In this document: piece by piece, positions 9,651 to 18,307 of the stretch
Numbering within the stretch: the stretch's first letter is position 1
How the letters are laid out: every line of letters begins with the position of its first letter
DNA from: a virus
Reading direction: 5' to 3' (one strand)
IMG/VR virus record: IMGVR_UViG_3300044642_000468
Location: 1 to 60,279 of that record
Length of the DNA: 60,279 nucleotides
The notes under the pieces: model-generated
Told to the model about the DNA's origin: nothing
Seen by the model: only the letters and a program-made list of their open reading frames with translations
The model's database searches: none
Translations under genes and position numbers: made by a program

Positions 9651-10084
9651 TGAAACTTTACAACACAGTTAAATCTCTTATTTTAGAAGTAGCGTCGATT
9701 GACTCAATCGTTGATGCTATAAAAAAAAGAAATAAGATAGTAATTTACTATGATGGTGATGAGCCAGGTGGTAGAGGGTTAAGAGAAATCGAACCTGTTT
9801 GTCTTGGGTATAGTAAGTCAGATAATCCTGTTTTAAGAGCTTGGGATAATGAAGGGTCTTCTCATACCGCGTATAAAGGCGAACAACCTTTACCTGGGTG
9901 GAGATTATTCAGAGTTGATAAAATATTATCATTTAAACCAACGGGAGAAAATTTTGATTCATCTAAACCAGGATATAATCCATCAGGGGACAAAAGTATG
10001 AATAGAGTTATTATTAACGCAGTGTTTAATCAACAACCAACGGAACCAACGGAACCAACGGAACCAACGGAACCAATACAATAA
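9650..10084 (+). CDS. WYL-domain-like small protein with PTE repeat tail
   Basis: The protein has 144 residues. Residues 18-105 follow the WYL/SH3-like beta-barrel pattern: IDSIVDAIKKRNKIVIYY, then LREIEPVCLGYS, then PVLRAWDNEGSSH, then GWRLFRVDKILSF. WYL domains usually bind nucleic acid or ligands in regulators. Here the domain stands alone with no helix-turn-helix. The N-terminus (VKSLILEVAS) looks like a prohead-protease cleavage site, so the protein may be packaged in the head. The tail is four copies of a Pro-Thr-Glu unit. The assignment is moderate. Confidence 0.6.
   Translation: MKLYNTVKSLILEVASIDSIVDAIKKRNKIVIYYDGDEPGGRGLREIEPVCLGYSKSDNPVLRAWDNEGSSHTAYKGEQPLPGWRLFRVDKILSFKPTGENFDSSKPGYNPSGDKSMNRVIINAVFNQQPTEPTEPTEPTEPIQ
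10037..10072 (+). repeat. Four tandem 9-bp repeats coding PTE units
   Basis: The unit CCAACGGAA is repeated four times without change, giving the PTEPTEPTE tail of the preceding protein. The exact identity suggests recent slippage. Confidence 0.85.
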
Positions 10085-10091
10085 TTAAGAT

Positions 10092-10676
10092 ATGACAAAC
10101 GAAAACGACTTAATACAAAAATTAATGGTATCTAAGGCTATTATGGATAAACATAATAATACCCCAAGAGCGGGTAATAATTTAAATATGACAAGTCCAA
10201 TGGTTCAGGATTACGAAGCCCCACAAGCCAAGTATAACTTACCACAAGAATTTATGCAGGAATCTGTAACTCAATCAGTTCCTTCAACACAACAACCAAT
10301 AACCAAAGATAGGGTTATGTCATCTAAATTACCTGATGAGATTAAAAGGTTAATGATAGAACATCCAATCAATCAACCAAACTCAATGGCAGGACCTTCA
10401 TTATCTAATGATTTGATTGATAAAGCCGCAAGATTGATGAATGTTGACGCTAAAGGAACTCCAAGAGGACCTCAACCAAAAAGAGTTACCGAACAATCAA
10501 TACCGACTCAAGATTTGTCAAGTTTAAAAGAATTGTTAAGAGAAGTTGTTGAAGAGGTTTTATTAGAAAATGGATTAATCGCCGAATCAACCCAAAAATC
10601 AAATGAAGTATTTTCTTTTAAGGTAGGTAAGCATATATTTGAAGGTAAGGTTACTAAGATAAAAAAAATATCTTAA
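10092..10676 (+). CDS. Hypothetical protein (194 aa), largely disordered
   Basis: Not recognised. Pro-, Gln- and Asn-rich sequence covers residues 20-130, followed by a helical segment (LKELLREVVEEVLLENGLIAES) and a short beta-rich end (EVFSFKVGKHIFEGKVTKIKKI). The helix contains LLE sites that could suit the T4-type prohead protease. It is the last gene before a strong terminator, so it ends the first plus-strand unit. Confidence 0.65.
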   Translation: MTNENDLIQKLMVSKAIMDKHNNTPRAGNNLNMTSPMVQDYEAPQAKYNLPQEFMQESVTQSVPSTQQPITKDRVMSSKLPDEIKRLMIEHPINQPNSMAGPSLSNDLIDKAARLMNVDAKGTPRGPQPKRVTEQSIPTQDLSSLKELLREVVEEVLLENGLIAESTQKSNEVFSFKVGKHIFEGKVTKIKKIS

Positions 10677-10696
10677 AAACAAGTTTACTCTAAAGA

Positions 10697-10729
10697 AAAC
10701 CCCCCTCATAACTATGTGGGGGTTTTTTA
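10697..10729. terminator. Bidirectional intrinsic terminator
   Basis: A stem AAAACCCCC/GGGGGTTTT with an inner CAT/ATG pairing is flanked by A and T runs on both sides. It separates the small structural genes from the glycan cluster. Confidence 0.85.
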
Positions 10730-10788
10730 TTTTATAAGGTTGATATTCTATTATTTTCTTATTATATTTTCTAAGACAATTTTATATT

Positions 10789-12009
10789 ATGAAAGAAAAA
10801 ATTAATGTTTTAGTACTACCAAGTGATAAAAGTGGTGTTGGGAAATTTCGTTCTATCGACCCTCACGTACATTTACAAAATTTATATCCTGACGACTTCC
10901 ATTTAGACATTGACTACGAACCAAAAATCAATGACCCAAATTATTGGAAAAAATATCAAATCGTTCACGTACATAGAAATATTGGTAGTAATTACGACAA
11001 TACTCCACTAATCATTAGAAAGTTAAAATCACTAGGAATTATCGTTATTGTTGACATTGATGATTATTGGTTACCAACAAAAGAACATCCTATTCATCAA
11101 ATAATTGTTCAACAAAAAATTAACGAAAAAATTGTTGCAAACTTAAAAGAAGCTGATTATGTTACAACAACAACAGATATTTTTGCAAATGAAATTAGAA
11201 GGTTTAATAAAAATGTTGTTGTATTCCCCAATGCAATTAACCCAAAAGAACCTCAATTCAATCAACCAACCGTTGAATCAGATAGAATTAGAGTTGGGTG
11301 GTTAGGTGGCTCATCTCACTTACATGATTTAATGTTACTACAAGGGTTCACTCAAAGAAATGGTAAGGACATTAATGACAAAATTCAATATGTTATTTGT
11401 GGGTTTGATACTCGTGGTACTGTTACTGAGATTAATCCACAAACGGGGGAACAAAAACGTAGAGACATTTTACCTCACGAAACTGTGTGGGCAAAATATG
11501 AAGAGATTTTTACAAACAATTATAATTTAGTTGATGAGGATTATAAAAAATTCTTAATGGAATATAAAGAACAAGATTATGTTTCAAATAAAGAATTACC
11601 TTATCTTAGAGTTTGGACAAAACCTGTTACCACATATGCAATGAATTATTCTAAATTTGATATTTCATTAGCTCCAATCAAAAATCACGTCTTTAATAGA
11701 ATGAAATCTCAGTTAAAAGTTATTGAAGCAGGATTTTATAAGAAAGCGTTAATCGCGTCTGAAATAGGTCCATATACAATCGACTTGAAACATTGTATGA
11801 AGAATGGTAACTTTGTTGATGGTAATGCTTTATTAGTCGGTGAGCAAAGAAATCATAGTGATTGGTCGAAACACATCAAAAAGTTAGTTCAAAACCCTAA
11901 TTTGATTACAGATATGGGAGAAAGATTATATGAAACGGTTAAAGACAAATACGATTTAAATACCGTAACAAAAAATAGAGCAGAATTTTATAAATCATTA
12001 ATTAAATAA
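10789..12009 (+). CDS. Glycosyltransferase, GT-B fold (GT4-like)
   Basis: The protein has 406 residues. Features of a retaining GT-B enzyme are an N-terminal Rossmann half with VHVHRN near 62 and IIVIVDIDDYW near 85, then the second half with RVGWLGGSSHLHD near 170. The C-terminal acceptor region contains SQLKVIEAGFYKKALIASEIGPY near 305, which is the position of the nucleotide-sugar-binding E-x7-E element. It heads the plus-strand sugar cluster and is followed after 1 nt by a cytidylyltransferase-like gene. The substrate is unknown; virion or host-envelope glycosylation are both possible. Confidence 0.8.
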   Translation: MKEKINVLVLPSDKSGVGKFRSIDPHVHLQNLYPDDFHLDIDYEPKINDPNYWKKYQIVHVHRNIGSNYDNTPLIIRKLKSLGIIVIVDIDDYWLPTKEHPIHQIIVQQKINEKIVANLKEADYVTTTTDIFANEIRRFNKNVVVFPNAINPKEPQFNQPTVESDRIRVGWLGGSSHLHDLMLLQGFTQRNGKDINDKIQYVICGFDTRGTVTEINPQTGEQKRRDILPHETVWAKYEEIFTNNYNLVDEDYKKFLMEYKEQDYVSNKELPYLRVWTKPVTTYAMNYSKFDISLAPIKNHVFNRMKSQLKVIEAGFYKKALIASEIGPYTIDLKHCMKNGNFVDGNALLVGEQRNHSDWSKHIKKLVQNPNLITDMGERLYETVKDKYDLNTVTKNRAEFYKSLIK

Positions 12010-12010
12010 T

Positions 12011-12469
12011 ATGTATAATAAAAAAGGTAAAGTTGGGTTCACCGCAGGTAATTTTGATTTATTACACCCAGGTTATATTTACACTTTTGAAGCGGCAAAA
12101 GAAAAGTGTGATTACTTTATGGTCTTTTTACAAAGAGACCCGTCTGAGACAAGATTTACAAAGTATAAACCAGTCGTTCCATTATATGAAAGATATAAAA
12201 CTTTAATGTCAATAAAGTATGTTGATGAAGTTGTGACATATCAAACTGAAGAGGATTTAATAAAACTTATTGAGTTTTATAAACCTGATGTTAGAATTTT
12301 AGGTGACGATTATATTGGTAAGAGGTTTACTGGAGACCATCTACCAATTGAGGTAGTTTACACCACAAGGTCTCACAATTGGTCAACAACTAAAATCAAA
12401 GATTTAATCACAATACAAACATTGAAACAAAACCCTGAAATTTTAAAAAATTTAGAGACAAATGATTAA
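12011..12469 (+). CDS. Cytidylyltransferase-like nucleotidyltransferase (TagD/RfaE family fold)
   Basis: The protein has 152 residues. The N-terminus GKVGFTAGNFDLLHPGYIYTF fits the family signature GxFDxxHxGH, but the last His is Tyr (HPGY). The second signature RTxxxSTT appears as RSHNWSTTKI near residue 125, and DVRILGDDYIGKRF matches the substrate loop. Family members activate glycerol-3-phosphate or sugar phosphates with CTP or ATP. The His-to-Tyr change falls in the nucleotide-binding motif, so activity is uncertain. The context suggests making an activated donor for the adjacent glycosyltransferases. It overlaps the exonuclease gene by 8 nt. Confidence 0.75.
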   Translation: MYNKKGKVGFTAGNFDLLHPGYIYTFEAAKEKCDYFMVFLQRDPSETRFTKYKPVVPLYERYKTLMSIKYVDEVVTYQTEEDLIKLIEFYKPDVRILGDDYIGKRFTGDHLPIEVVYTTRSHNWSTTKIKDLITIQTLKQNPEILKNLETND

Positions 12470-13181
12470 AATACCTATTACTAAAATTTTGTTTCTTGAT
12501 ATAGAAACAGTTGGGATTGAAAAAGACTTCGATACTTGTGTTGAAAAACGTCCTGAAATTGCACATCAATTCGATAAGTATTTCGATTGGTTTTTAAAAC
12601 GATTCCCTGAAGACGCAATTAAAGGGGAAAACGAAGATGAAAGAAAAAATATTATATTCTCAACAAGAACCGCGCTGGTACCCGAATTTGCAAAGATTGT
12701 ATGTGTTAGTGTTGCCTTTGTTATGGATAATGGTGAAGTTAAAAAACAAACGTTTTCTGGTGATGATGAGGAACAATTATTACGTGATTGTCAGAAATTA
12801 TTGGACCGTTGTGGAAGATTGGATTTCTTTCTGTGTGGGCATAATCTAAAGAATTTTGATATTCCAATGATGGCTAAAAGAATGATTATTAATGGATTAC
12901 TTCCACCATCAATTTTACCGTCATACGATACAAAACCATGGGAAATTAAAGCCATCGACACTAAAGAAATTTGGCAATATGGTGCTTATACGGCGATTGG
13001 TTCATTAGATTTAATGTGTACCTCAATGGAGATTCCATCACCAAAAGAAGGTGAAATCACAGGAGATAAAGTACATAATTCATATTGGAACCATGGTAAA
13101 TTAAAAGAAATCTCAGAATACTGTGAACGAGACGTTAACGTATTAATTGAGGTGATAAAAAAATTAAAAGAACTTAAATAA
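12462..13181 (+). CDS. DnaQ-like 3'-5' exonuclease (PolB-associated exonuclease family)
   Basis: The protein has 239 residues. All three DEDD exonuclease motifs are visible: Exo I DIET at 13-16, Exo II HNLKNFDIP near 126, and Exo III YCERDV near 219 (YxxxD form, thus DEDDy). This is the fold of the stand-alone predicted 3'-5' exonucleases related to the PolB proofreading domain. It probably acts in phage DNA replication or repair. Its stop codon overlaps the start of the dUTPase gene, so the two nucleotide-metabolism genes are coupled inside the glycan cluster. Confidence 0.85.
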   Translation: MIKIPITKILFLDIETVGIEKDFDTCVEKRPEIAHQFDKYFDWFLKRFPEDAIKGENEDERKNIIFSTRTALVPEFAKIVCVSVAFVMDNGEVKKQTFSGDDEEQLLRDCQKLLDRCGRLDFFLCGHNLKNFDIPMMAKRMIINGLLPPSILPSYDTKPWEIKAIDTKEIWQYGAYTAIGSLDLMCTSMEIPSPKEGEITGDKVHNSYWNHGKLKEISEYCERDVNVLIEVIKKLKELK

Positions 13182-13783
13182 TGTCAGAAGAAATAGATTT
13201 AGATTTTTTAAAGAAAAAAGCCGAAGAGCTAAAATCAATACTATCAATGTCAGAAAACAATGATATTGATTATAATCAAATCCTTGAGGAGTTTGGTGTT
13301 GATGTTAAACAATTAGAAGTTGATATGAAAAACTATAAAGCTCAGTTAGAATTAGGTTTTAATAAACTACATCTTGATGCCGTAACCCCAAGTTATAACT
13401 ACCCAAGTGATTCTGGATTTGATTTATACTCAGTTGAAGATATTACAATTGAGGGACTTGGTAGAGGTTTAGTTCCGACAGGATTATCATTTGACATTAA
13501 AGATGGATATGAAATTCAAGTTAGGTCTAAAAGTGGGTTAGCCATTAATCAAGGTTTAATGTGTTTAAACTCTCCAGGAACGGTAGATAATGGATATACA
13601 GGTGAAGTAAAAGTAATTATATTTAATACAAATAAAGAACCTTTTACAATTACTAAAGGTATGAAAGTTGCTCAAGCAGTTTTATGTCCCGTAGTTAATG
13701 GTGGTTGGGTTTATTTGGATGAGAGAAATGAAGTAACAAAAAAAGACCGTAATAGTAACGGATTCGGTTCAACAGGAATTTAA
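13181..13783 (+). CDS. dut: dUTP diphosphatase (trimeric dUTPase)
   Basis: The protein has 200 residues. The five dUTPase motifs are present in order: SGFDLYS (I) near 77, VRSKSGLA (II) near 110, GTVDNGYTGEV (III) near 132, KGMKVAQAVL (IV) near 157 and RNSNGFGSTG (V) at the C-terminus. The enzyme hydrolyses dUTP to dUMP, keeping uracil out of phage DNA and feeding dTMP synthesis. It carries an extra N-terminal helix-rich region of about 60 residues not found in the minimal enzyme. Motif I starts with Ser where Ala is usual. Identification is secure. Confidence 0.93.
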   Translation: MSEEIDLDFLKKKAEELKSILSMSENNDIDYNQILEEFGVDVKQLEVDMKNYKAQLELGFNKLHLDAVTPSYNYPSDSGFDLYSVEDITIEGLGRGLVPTGLSFDIKDGYEIQVRSKSGLAINQGLMCLNSPGTVDNGYTGEVKVIIFNTNKEPFTITKGMKVAQAVLCPVVNGGWVYLDERNEVTKKDRNSNGFGSTGI

Positions 13784-13784
13784 T

Positions 13785-15284
13785 ATGATAACAATAATTT
13801 ATTCAACCCATAAAGACGAAACTTATAATAACAAATTTAAACAACATTTGTTACAAACTGTTGGATTAAAACATGTTCAGATTTTAGAGTTTCAGAACAA
13901 TAATCAATACAGTTTGGCTGAGGTATATAACAAAGGTATATCACAATCAATTTATGATATTGTGGTTTGTTGTCATAACGACATCAAATTAGAAAATAAT
14001 TGGGGTAAGAAATTATTTAAAGATTTCGAAAATAACCCTGATTACGGAATCATTGGGAAGGCAGGGTCAACATATTTTCCTGAATCAGGAGTCTATTGGG
14101 AACGAATGGCTCAAACAATGGTTGGTCATGTATATCACCAACCTGAGGGTCGTAAAAAATGGGTTAATAAGTATTCCGCAAAATTAGATGAATTAACACC
14201 AGTAGTGACTATTGATGGTTTATTCATTTCATTCGATAAAACAAAAATAAAACATAATTTTAATGAGACTATTGGTAAGTTTCATTTTTATGACCACCCA
14301 TTCTGTTTAAGTAATTATTTAGACGGGGTAAAAATTGGGGTTACATTTTCTTTTGATATTACCCACCAATCAGTTGGACGACCAAATGAGGAATTTTTTG
14401 AAAGTAAAACTAAATTTTTAGAGAAGTTCTCGTCTAAATTGCCATTAGACTTAAAACCAAACAGTATTTACGTTCCTAAAATAAACGAAAAACCAACTAA
14501 AAATATTGGTAAAGTTTCGGTAATTATACCAACAAAAGATAAGTTCGAATTAATAAGTGAATGTATTCTATCTTTTTACGAACATTGTAACCCTAATTTA
14601 TTTGACATTTTTATCGCCGACACTGGGTCAACTGATGAAAATAAAGAAAAACTTAAATCATTTATTTCTGATTATAATAATATTAAATTAATTGAATATG
14701 ATTATTATAATTTTGCAAAAATTAATAATGATGTGGTTAAAAACCATCTAAATAACACTCACGAATATTTGTTATTTTGTAATAATGATATTAAATTATT
14801 AAACAACGTTATTTATGGTATGTTAAAAATATTCAAAACAACTCCAAAAGTTGGTACTGTCGGTTGTCGTCTACATTATTTAGATAATACCGTACAACAT
14901 GATGGTATGGTAATTTATATTCATAACAATATAATACAATTAACACATTCGGGATTAAAAGGATATTATACTTATACACCATCAATAAAAAAAGTATTGG
15001 GGTCTACTGCAGCTCTATTAATGATTAATAAAACCATATTTGAAAAGTGTGGTTATTTTAACGAAAATTATCAAACTTGTTTAGAGGATGCGGAATTAAA
15101 CATCAAATGTCTTTCATTAGGTCTAAATAATTATTATGACGGTAATTTAGTTGCTTATCACTATGAGAGTCAAACCAGAGGAGATAATGATGATAATTAC
15201 CGTCAAGATTACATTAACACTTTTTATCCTTTTATGATTAAAAACGAAAACAATATTAAACCTTTTATATTTAAATTAAACTAA
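13785..15284 (+). CDS. Two-domain glycosyltransferase (tandem GT-A/GT2-like)
   Basis: The protein has 499 residues. Residues 1-215 form one GT-A-like domain (ITIIYSTHKDETYNNKF at the start, VVCCHNDIKLENNWG with the metal-binding segment near 62). Residues 240-499 form a second (KVSVIIPTKDKFELISECI, FCNNDIKLLNN near 325, then CLEDAELNIKCLSLG). Both carry HND/NND in place of the usual DXD. Tandem GT2 enzymes often add two sugars in succession. Its stop codon overlaps the next ATG by 1 nt. Confidence 0.8.
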   Translation: MITIIYSTHKDETYNNKFKQHLLQTVGLKHVQILEFQNNNQYSLAEVYNKGISQSIYDIVVCCHNDIKLENNWGKKLFKDFENNPDYGIIGKAGSTYFPESGVYWERMAQTMVGHVYHQPEGRKKWVNKYSAKLDELTPVVTIDGLFISFDKTKIKHNFNETIGKFHFYDHPFCLSNYLDGVKIGVTFSFDITHQSVGRPNEEFFESKTKFLEKFSSKLPLDLKPNSIYVPKINEKPTKNIGKVSVIIPTKDKFELISECILSFYEHCNPNLFDIFIADTGSTDENKEKLKSFISDYNNIKLIEYDYYNFAKINNDVVKNHLNNTHEYLLFCNNDIKLLNNVIYGMLKIFKTTPKVGTVGCRLHYLDNTVQHDGMVIYIHNNIIQLTHSGLKGYYTYTPSIKKVLGSTAALLMINKTIFEKCGYFNENYQTCLEDAELNIKCLSLGLNNYYDGNLVAYHYESQTRGDNDDNYRQDYINTFYPFMIKNENNIKPFIFKLN

Positions 15285-15913
15285 TGGCACAAGGAATTTA
15301 CCAAATAACAGAAAATTTTGAAACTAAACTATCCGAATATACAGGTGCGAAGTACGTTGTAACAGTGGATAATCAAAGTAACGCATTATTCTTATCACTA
15401 ATGTATGAGAATATTAAAGGTATGGAAATTGAGATTCCATCCAGAACATACCCATCGGTACCATGTGAGATTATTCATGCGGGAGGTAAGGTTAAATTTA
15501 CCCCTGTTGAGGGTAAAACTATAAAAGGTGCGTACCAGTTGTCCCCAACAAAAGTTTGGGATTCGGCACTTAGGTTTACTAGTAATATGTACATACCTAA
15601 CACTCATATGTGTATCTCATTCACAGGACCATACAAACACTTTAAACTGTCTAAGGGTGGTGCAATTTTAACAGACGACTATGATGCGTATCTTTGGTTC
15701 AAACGAGCAAGATATAGTGGGAGAAGAGAATGTTCATACCATGACGACCATTTTGATATGTTAGGTTGGAATTTTTATATGATGCCCGAATTAGCCGCGA
15801 GAGGTTATTTATTAATGAATCAGTTCTATAATATGGATGGGACTCCAAAACATAATGAGGATTTAGAATTACCTTATCCAGATTTATCAAATTTTAAAAT
15901 ATATCAACAATGA
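15284..15913 (+). CDS. DegT/DnrJ/EryC1-like aminotransferase homologue, short form
   Basis: The protein has 209 residues, against about 370 in normal DegT sugar aminotransferases. FETKLSEYTGAKYVVTVDNQSNALFLSL (residues 12-40) matches the family entry, and the PLP-lysine segment SFTGPYKHFKLSKGGAILTDD near 110 is recognisable. The C-terminal domain is largely missing. Such enzymes transfer an amino group to a keto-sugar nucleotide. The reduced length suggests either a compact phage form or loss of catalysis. It overlaps the methyltransferase gene by 4 nt and belongs to the sugar cluster. Confidence 0.7.
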   Translation: MAQGIYQITENFETKLSEYTGAKYVVTVDNQSNALFLSLMYENIKGMEIEIPSRTYPSVPCEIIHAGGKVKFTPVEGKTIKGAYQLSPTKVWDSALRFTSNMYIPNTHMCISFTGPYKHFKLSKGGAILTDDYDAYLWFKRARYSGRRECSYHDDHFDMLGWNFYMMPELAARGYLLMNQFYNMDGTPKHNEDLELPYPDLSNFKIYQQ

Positions 15914-16527
15914 AAAATTACAAATTTACAGAAGAATGGTTTACCAACGATGGGTTATCCGTATTAAATAATTTAGACCCAACAAAAGAAATTCATATCC
16001 TTGAGATAGGTTGTTTTGAGGGTAAATCCACTATTTGGTTTTTAGATAATATTTTACAAAACGACAAATCAACGATAACTTGTGTCGACCCATGGACTAA
16101 TTTTAGTCAAGATAATAATAGTTTAAATTCTTACTTTAAAGATAACGCTGAATGGTTATTAAGTGAAAGAAAAACTAAAGAAATGTTTTTACATAATATT
16201 AATGAAAGTACAAACGCCAATAAGGTAATCGTTAGGGAAGGTCTTTCAAATAAAGTCTTACCATTTTTAATTACTGAAGGAAAAATGTACGATATAATTT
16301 TTATTGACGGTAATCATACCGCACCATATGTTATGATGGATGCGATTATGTCATGGGAATTATTAAATGATAATGGTATTATTATTTTTGACGATTACTT
16401 ATGGGAAATGAGTCGGCCAACAAACTTAAGACCGAAAGAATCTGTAGACTATTTTATGTTAACCTTTTCTGACTATATTACCGAATTACATTCAAATTAC
16501 CGTAAAATAATTAAAAAAATAAAATAA
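15910..16527 (+). CDS. Class I SAM-dependent methyltransferase (Methyltransf_24 type)
   Basis: The protein has 205 residues. Motif I IHILEIGCFEGKSTIWF lies near 28, the acidic residue for SAM ribose is in ITCVDPW near 55, and YDIIFIDGNHTAPYVMMDA near 125 followed by GIIIFDDYLW fits sugar or macrocin O-methyltransferase-like enzymes. The probable role is methylating a sugar or other small group made by the cluster. The ATG overlaps the previous stop (ATGA). Confidence 0.8.
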   Translation: MKNYKFTEEWFTNDGLSVLNNLDPTKEIHILEIGCFEGKSTIWFLDNILQNDKSTITCVDPWTNFSQDNNSLNSYFKDNAEWLLSERKTKEMFLHNINESTNANKVIVREGLSNKVLPFLITEGKMYDIIFIDGNHTAPYVMMDAIMSWELLNDNGIIIFDDYLWEMSRPTNLRPKESVDYFMLTFSDYITELHSNYRKIIKKIK

Positions 16528-16614
16528 AAAAATCGAGAATAGGTACAGGTGAGTTTGGAAGGAAAGTGAGTAATAATCTTTCTTTACTGTCTATAAAAAT
16601 TAATTAAAATAACT

Positions 16615-17172
16615 ATGTTTTATACTAAAGAAGAATTAAAATTAATTGGATTTAAATCAATTGGGGAAAATGTTTTGATTTCAAACAAATGTTCAATTTA
16701 CAATCCACGGAACATATCGATAGGTAACAATGTTAGAATTGATGATTTTTGTGTGATTAGCGCTGGTGAAGGTGGAATTAAAATAGGTAACTATGTTCAC
16801 ATTGCCGTTTTTTGTAGTTTAATCGGGAACGGTAAAATAACACTTGACGATTTTTCAGGATTATCATCAAGAGTATCAATATACAGTTCAACTGATGATT
16901 ATAGTGGTAATTTTTTAACAAATCCAACAGTAAGTAAAGAATACACTAATGTTATATCAGGTGATGTTAGGTTAGGTAAACACGTTATTGTTGGTGCGGG
17001 GAGTGTGATATTACCAAATGTTAATATTGATGACCATAGTTCTGTTGGTTCGTTATCATTAGTGACTAAAGATGTTGAAAAGTCTAAAATTGTTGTTGGT
17101 ATACCATCTAAGGTCATAAAAAATAGAGAAAATAATTTATACAGTTTAGAATGCGAGTTTCTGAAAAAATAA
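16615..17172 (+). CDS. Hexapeptide-repeat acyl/acetyltransferase (LbH fold)
   Basis: The protein has 185 residues. Repeated [LIV]-G-x4 turns (ISIGNNVRIDDFCVI, IKIGNYVHIAVFC, VRLGKHVIVGAGSVI, VNIDDHSSVGSLSLV) give a left-handed beta helix as in sugar O-acetyltransferases. The N-terminal DEELKLIGF-type helix fits the maltose acetyltransferase group. It most likely uses acetyl-CoA or another acyl-CoA to modify a sugar. An 87-nt gap without clear signals precedes it. It overlaps the MaoC-like gene by 22 nt, so the two are probably made together. Confidence 0.85.
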   Translation: MFYTKEELKLIGFKSIGENVLISNKCSIYNPRNISIGNNVRIDDFCVISAGEGGIKIGNYVHIAVFCSLIGNGKITLDDFSGLSSRVSIYSSTDDYSGNFLTNPTVSKEYTNVISGDVRLGKHVIVGAGSVILPNVNIDDHSSVGSLSLVTKDVEKSKIVVGIPSKVIKNRENNLYSLECEFLKK

Positions 17173-17519
17173 CTATAACAGATAAAATGGTGAGGGATTT
17201 TTCCGAACTGTCTGGAGATAAAAATCCAATCCACTTAGATGATGAGTATTCCAAAAATAGTATATTTGGAAAAAGAATTGCACATGGAATGTTATTATCT
17301 TCCTTTTTTTCTAAGATAATTGCAACCTATTACCCTGGTGAAGGTTCAATATATTTAAAACAAGATTTAAATTTTAAAAACCCTTGTTACATTAATGATG
17401 AGATTGAAATTGTGATTGAGTTAGACAAAAAAGAAAATAATAAGTATTTTTTAAAAACAAAAATAATAAGAGACGATGTAGAAATTATTGATGGTAATGC
17501 GATAGTTTTAAAAAAATAA
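17151..17519 (+). CDS. MaoC-like (R)-specific hydratase, hot-dog fold
   Basis: The protein has 122 residues. Residues 17-33 give FSELSGDKNPIHLDDEY, the MaoC/PhaJ hydratase signature with the catalytic pair Asp23 and His28. KRIAHGMLLSSFFSKI near 43 completes the active-site overhang. Family members hydrate trans-2-enoyl-CoA to (R)-3-hydroxyacyl-CoA. With the overlapping acyltransferase it could supply a 3-hydroxyacyl group for a sugar, but that link is inference. I do not know of it as a common phage gene. The start was chosen as the only ATG before the motif. Confidence 0.85.
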   Translation: MRVSEKITITDKMVRDFSELSGDKNPIHLDDEYSKNSIFGKRIAHGMLLSSFFSKIIATYYPGEGSIYLKQDLNFKNPCYINDEIEIVIELDKKENNKYFLKTKIIRDDVEIIDGNAIVLKK

Positions 17520-17537
17520 AGTAAAAACTAAATAATC

Positions 17538-18248
17538 ATGAAACTATCAATTATAATATCAACATACCAAAGAACAGATAACTCAACACCTTTTTACTTA
17601 AAAAGAGCGTTAGATTGTGTTTTTAATCAAACTCATGAAGATTTTAAAGTTTACGTTATTGGAGACAAGTACGAAGATAATGAAGAGTTTATTAACATAT
17701 GTAAAAGTTACGATAAAGATAAACTCTATTTTGAAAACCTCCCGTTTGCTAAAGAAAGGGACCGTTATGGTAAAGGGTATGCTCTTTGGTCTTACGGTGG
17801 TGTTAACGCGGTTAACTACGGAATTGATAAATCATTAGACGATGGAAACTATTATATTTGTCATTTGGACCATGACGACGTATGGGAACCAAATCATTTA
17901 GAAGTAATTAATAAATGTCTATTAAATACAAACGCCGATTGGGTTTGTACTAAGTCAACTTACTTGTCACCAGAAAAAACTATGCCAAAAATAATTGGTA
18001 TCGAAAATCATTATATTAATTTTCTACCAAGTTATGCGACATTAATCCATTCTTCAGTATGTATGAATTTTAATACAATACCATTTAAATATCGTGATTT
18101 ATTTGATGAAACAGGGGTTGTTGGGTTACCCTCTGATGGTGAATTATGGAATAGATGTAGAGAACATATATTAAAAAATAACTTAAAAAGTTATTTAATT
18201 AACTCAATAACCTGTCACCATGATGAAGAAGGATTTGAAAGAAATTGA
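17538..18248 (+). CDS. Family 2 glycosyltransferase
   Basis: The protein has 236 residues of GT-A fold. The N-terminus MKLSIIISTYQRTDNST is typical GT2, LKRALDCVFNQTHEDFKVYVIGDK follows, and the metal-binding site is in CHLDHDDVWEPNHLEV near 115. The C-terminal part contains LPSDGELWNRCREH. It probably transfers one sugar from a nucleotide-sugar to an acceptor made in this cluster. It closes the first block of sugar genes before phoH. Confidence 0.85.
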   Translation: MKLSIIISTYQRTDNSTPFYLKRALDCVFNQTHEDFKVYVIGDKYEDNEEFINICKSYDKDKLYFENLPFAKERDRYGKGYALWSYGGVNAVNYGIDKSLDDGNYYICHLDHDDVWEPNHLEVINKCLLNTNADWVCTKSTYLSPEKTMPKIIGIENHYINFLPSYATLIHSSVCMNFNTIPFKYRDLFDETGVVGLPSDGELWNRCREHILKNNLKSYLINSITCHHDEEGFERN

Positions 18249-18307
18249 TTTACATAAACAGTAACTAAAGTATATTTTAAAAAACAATTAACATTTAAGT
18301 TTTTAAC

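Noticed and set aside
16528-16614. 87-nt gap before the hexapeptide transferase gene
   Set aside because: I looked for a promoter or small RNA. There is no TAnnTTTG or TATTTAT box and no stable hairpin; only a weak imperfect repeat.
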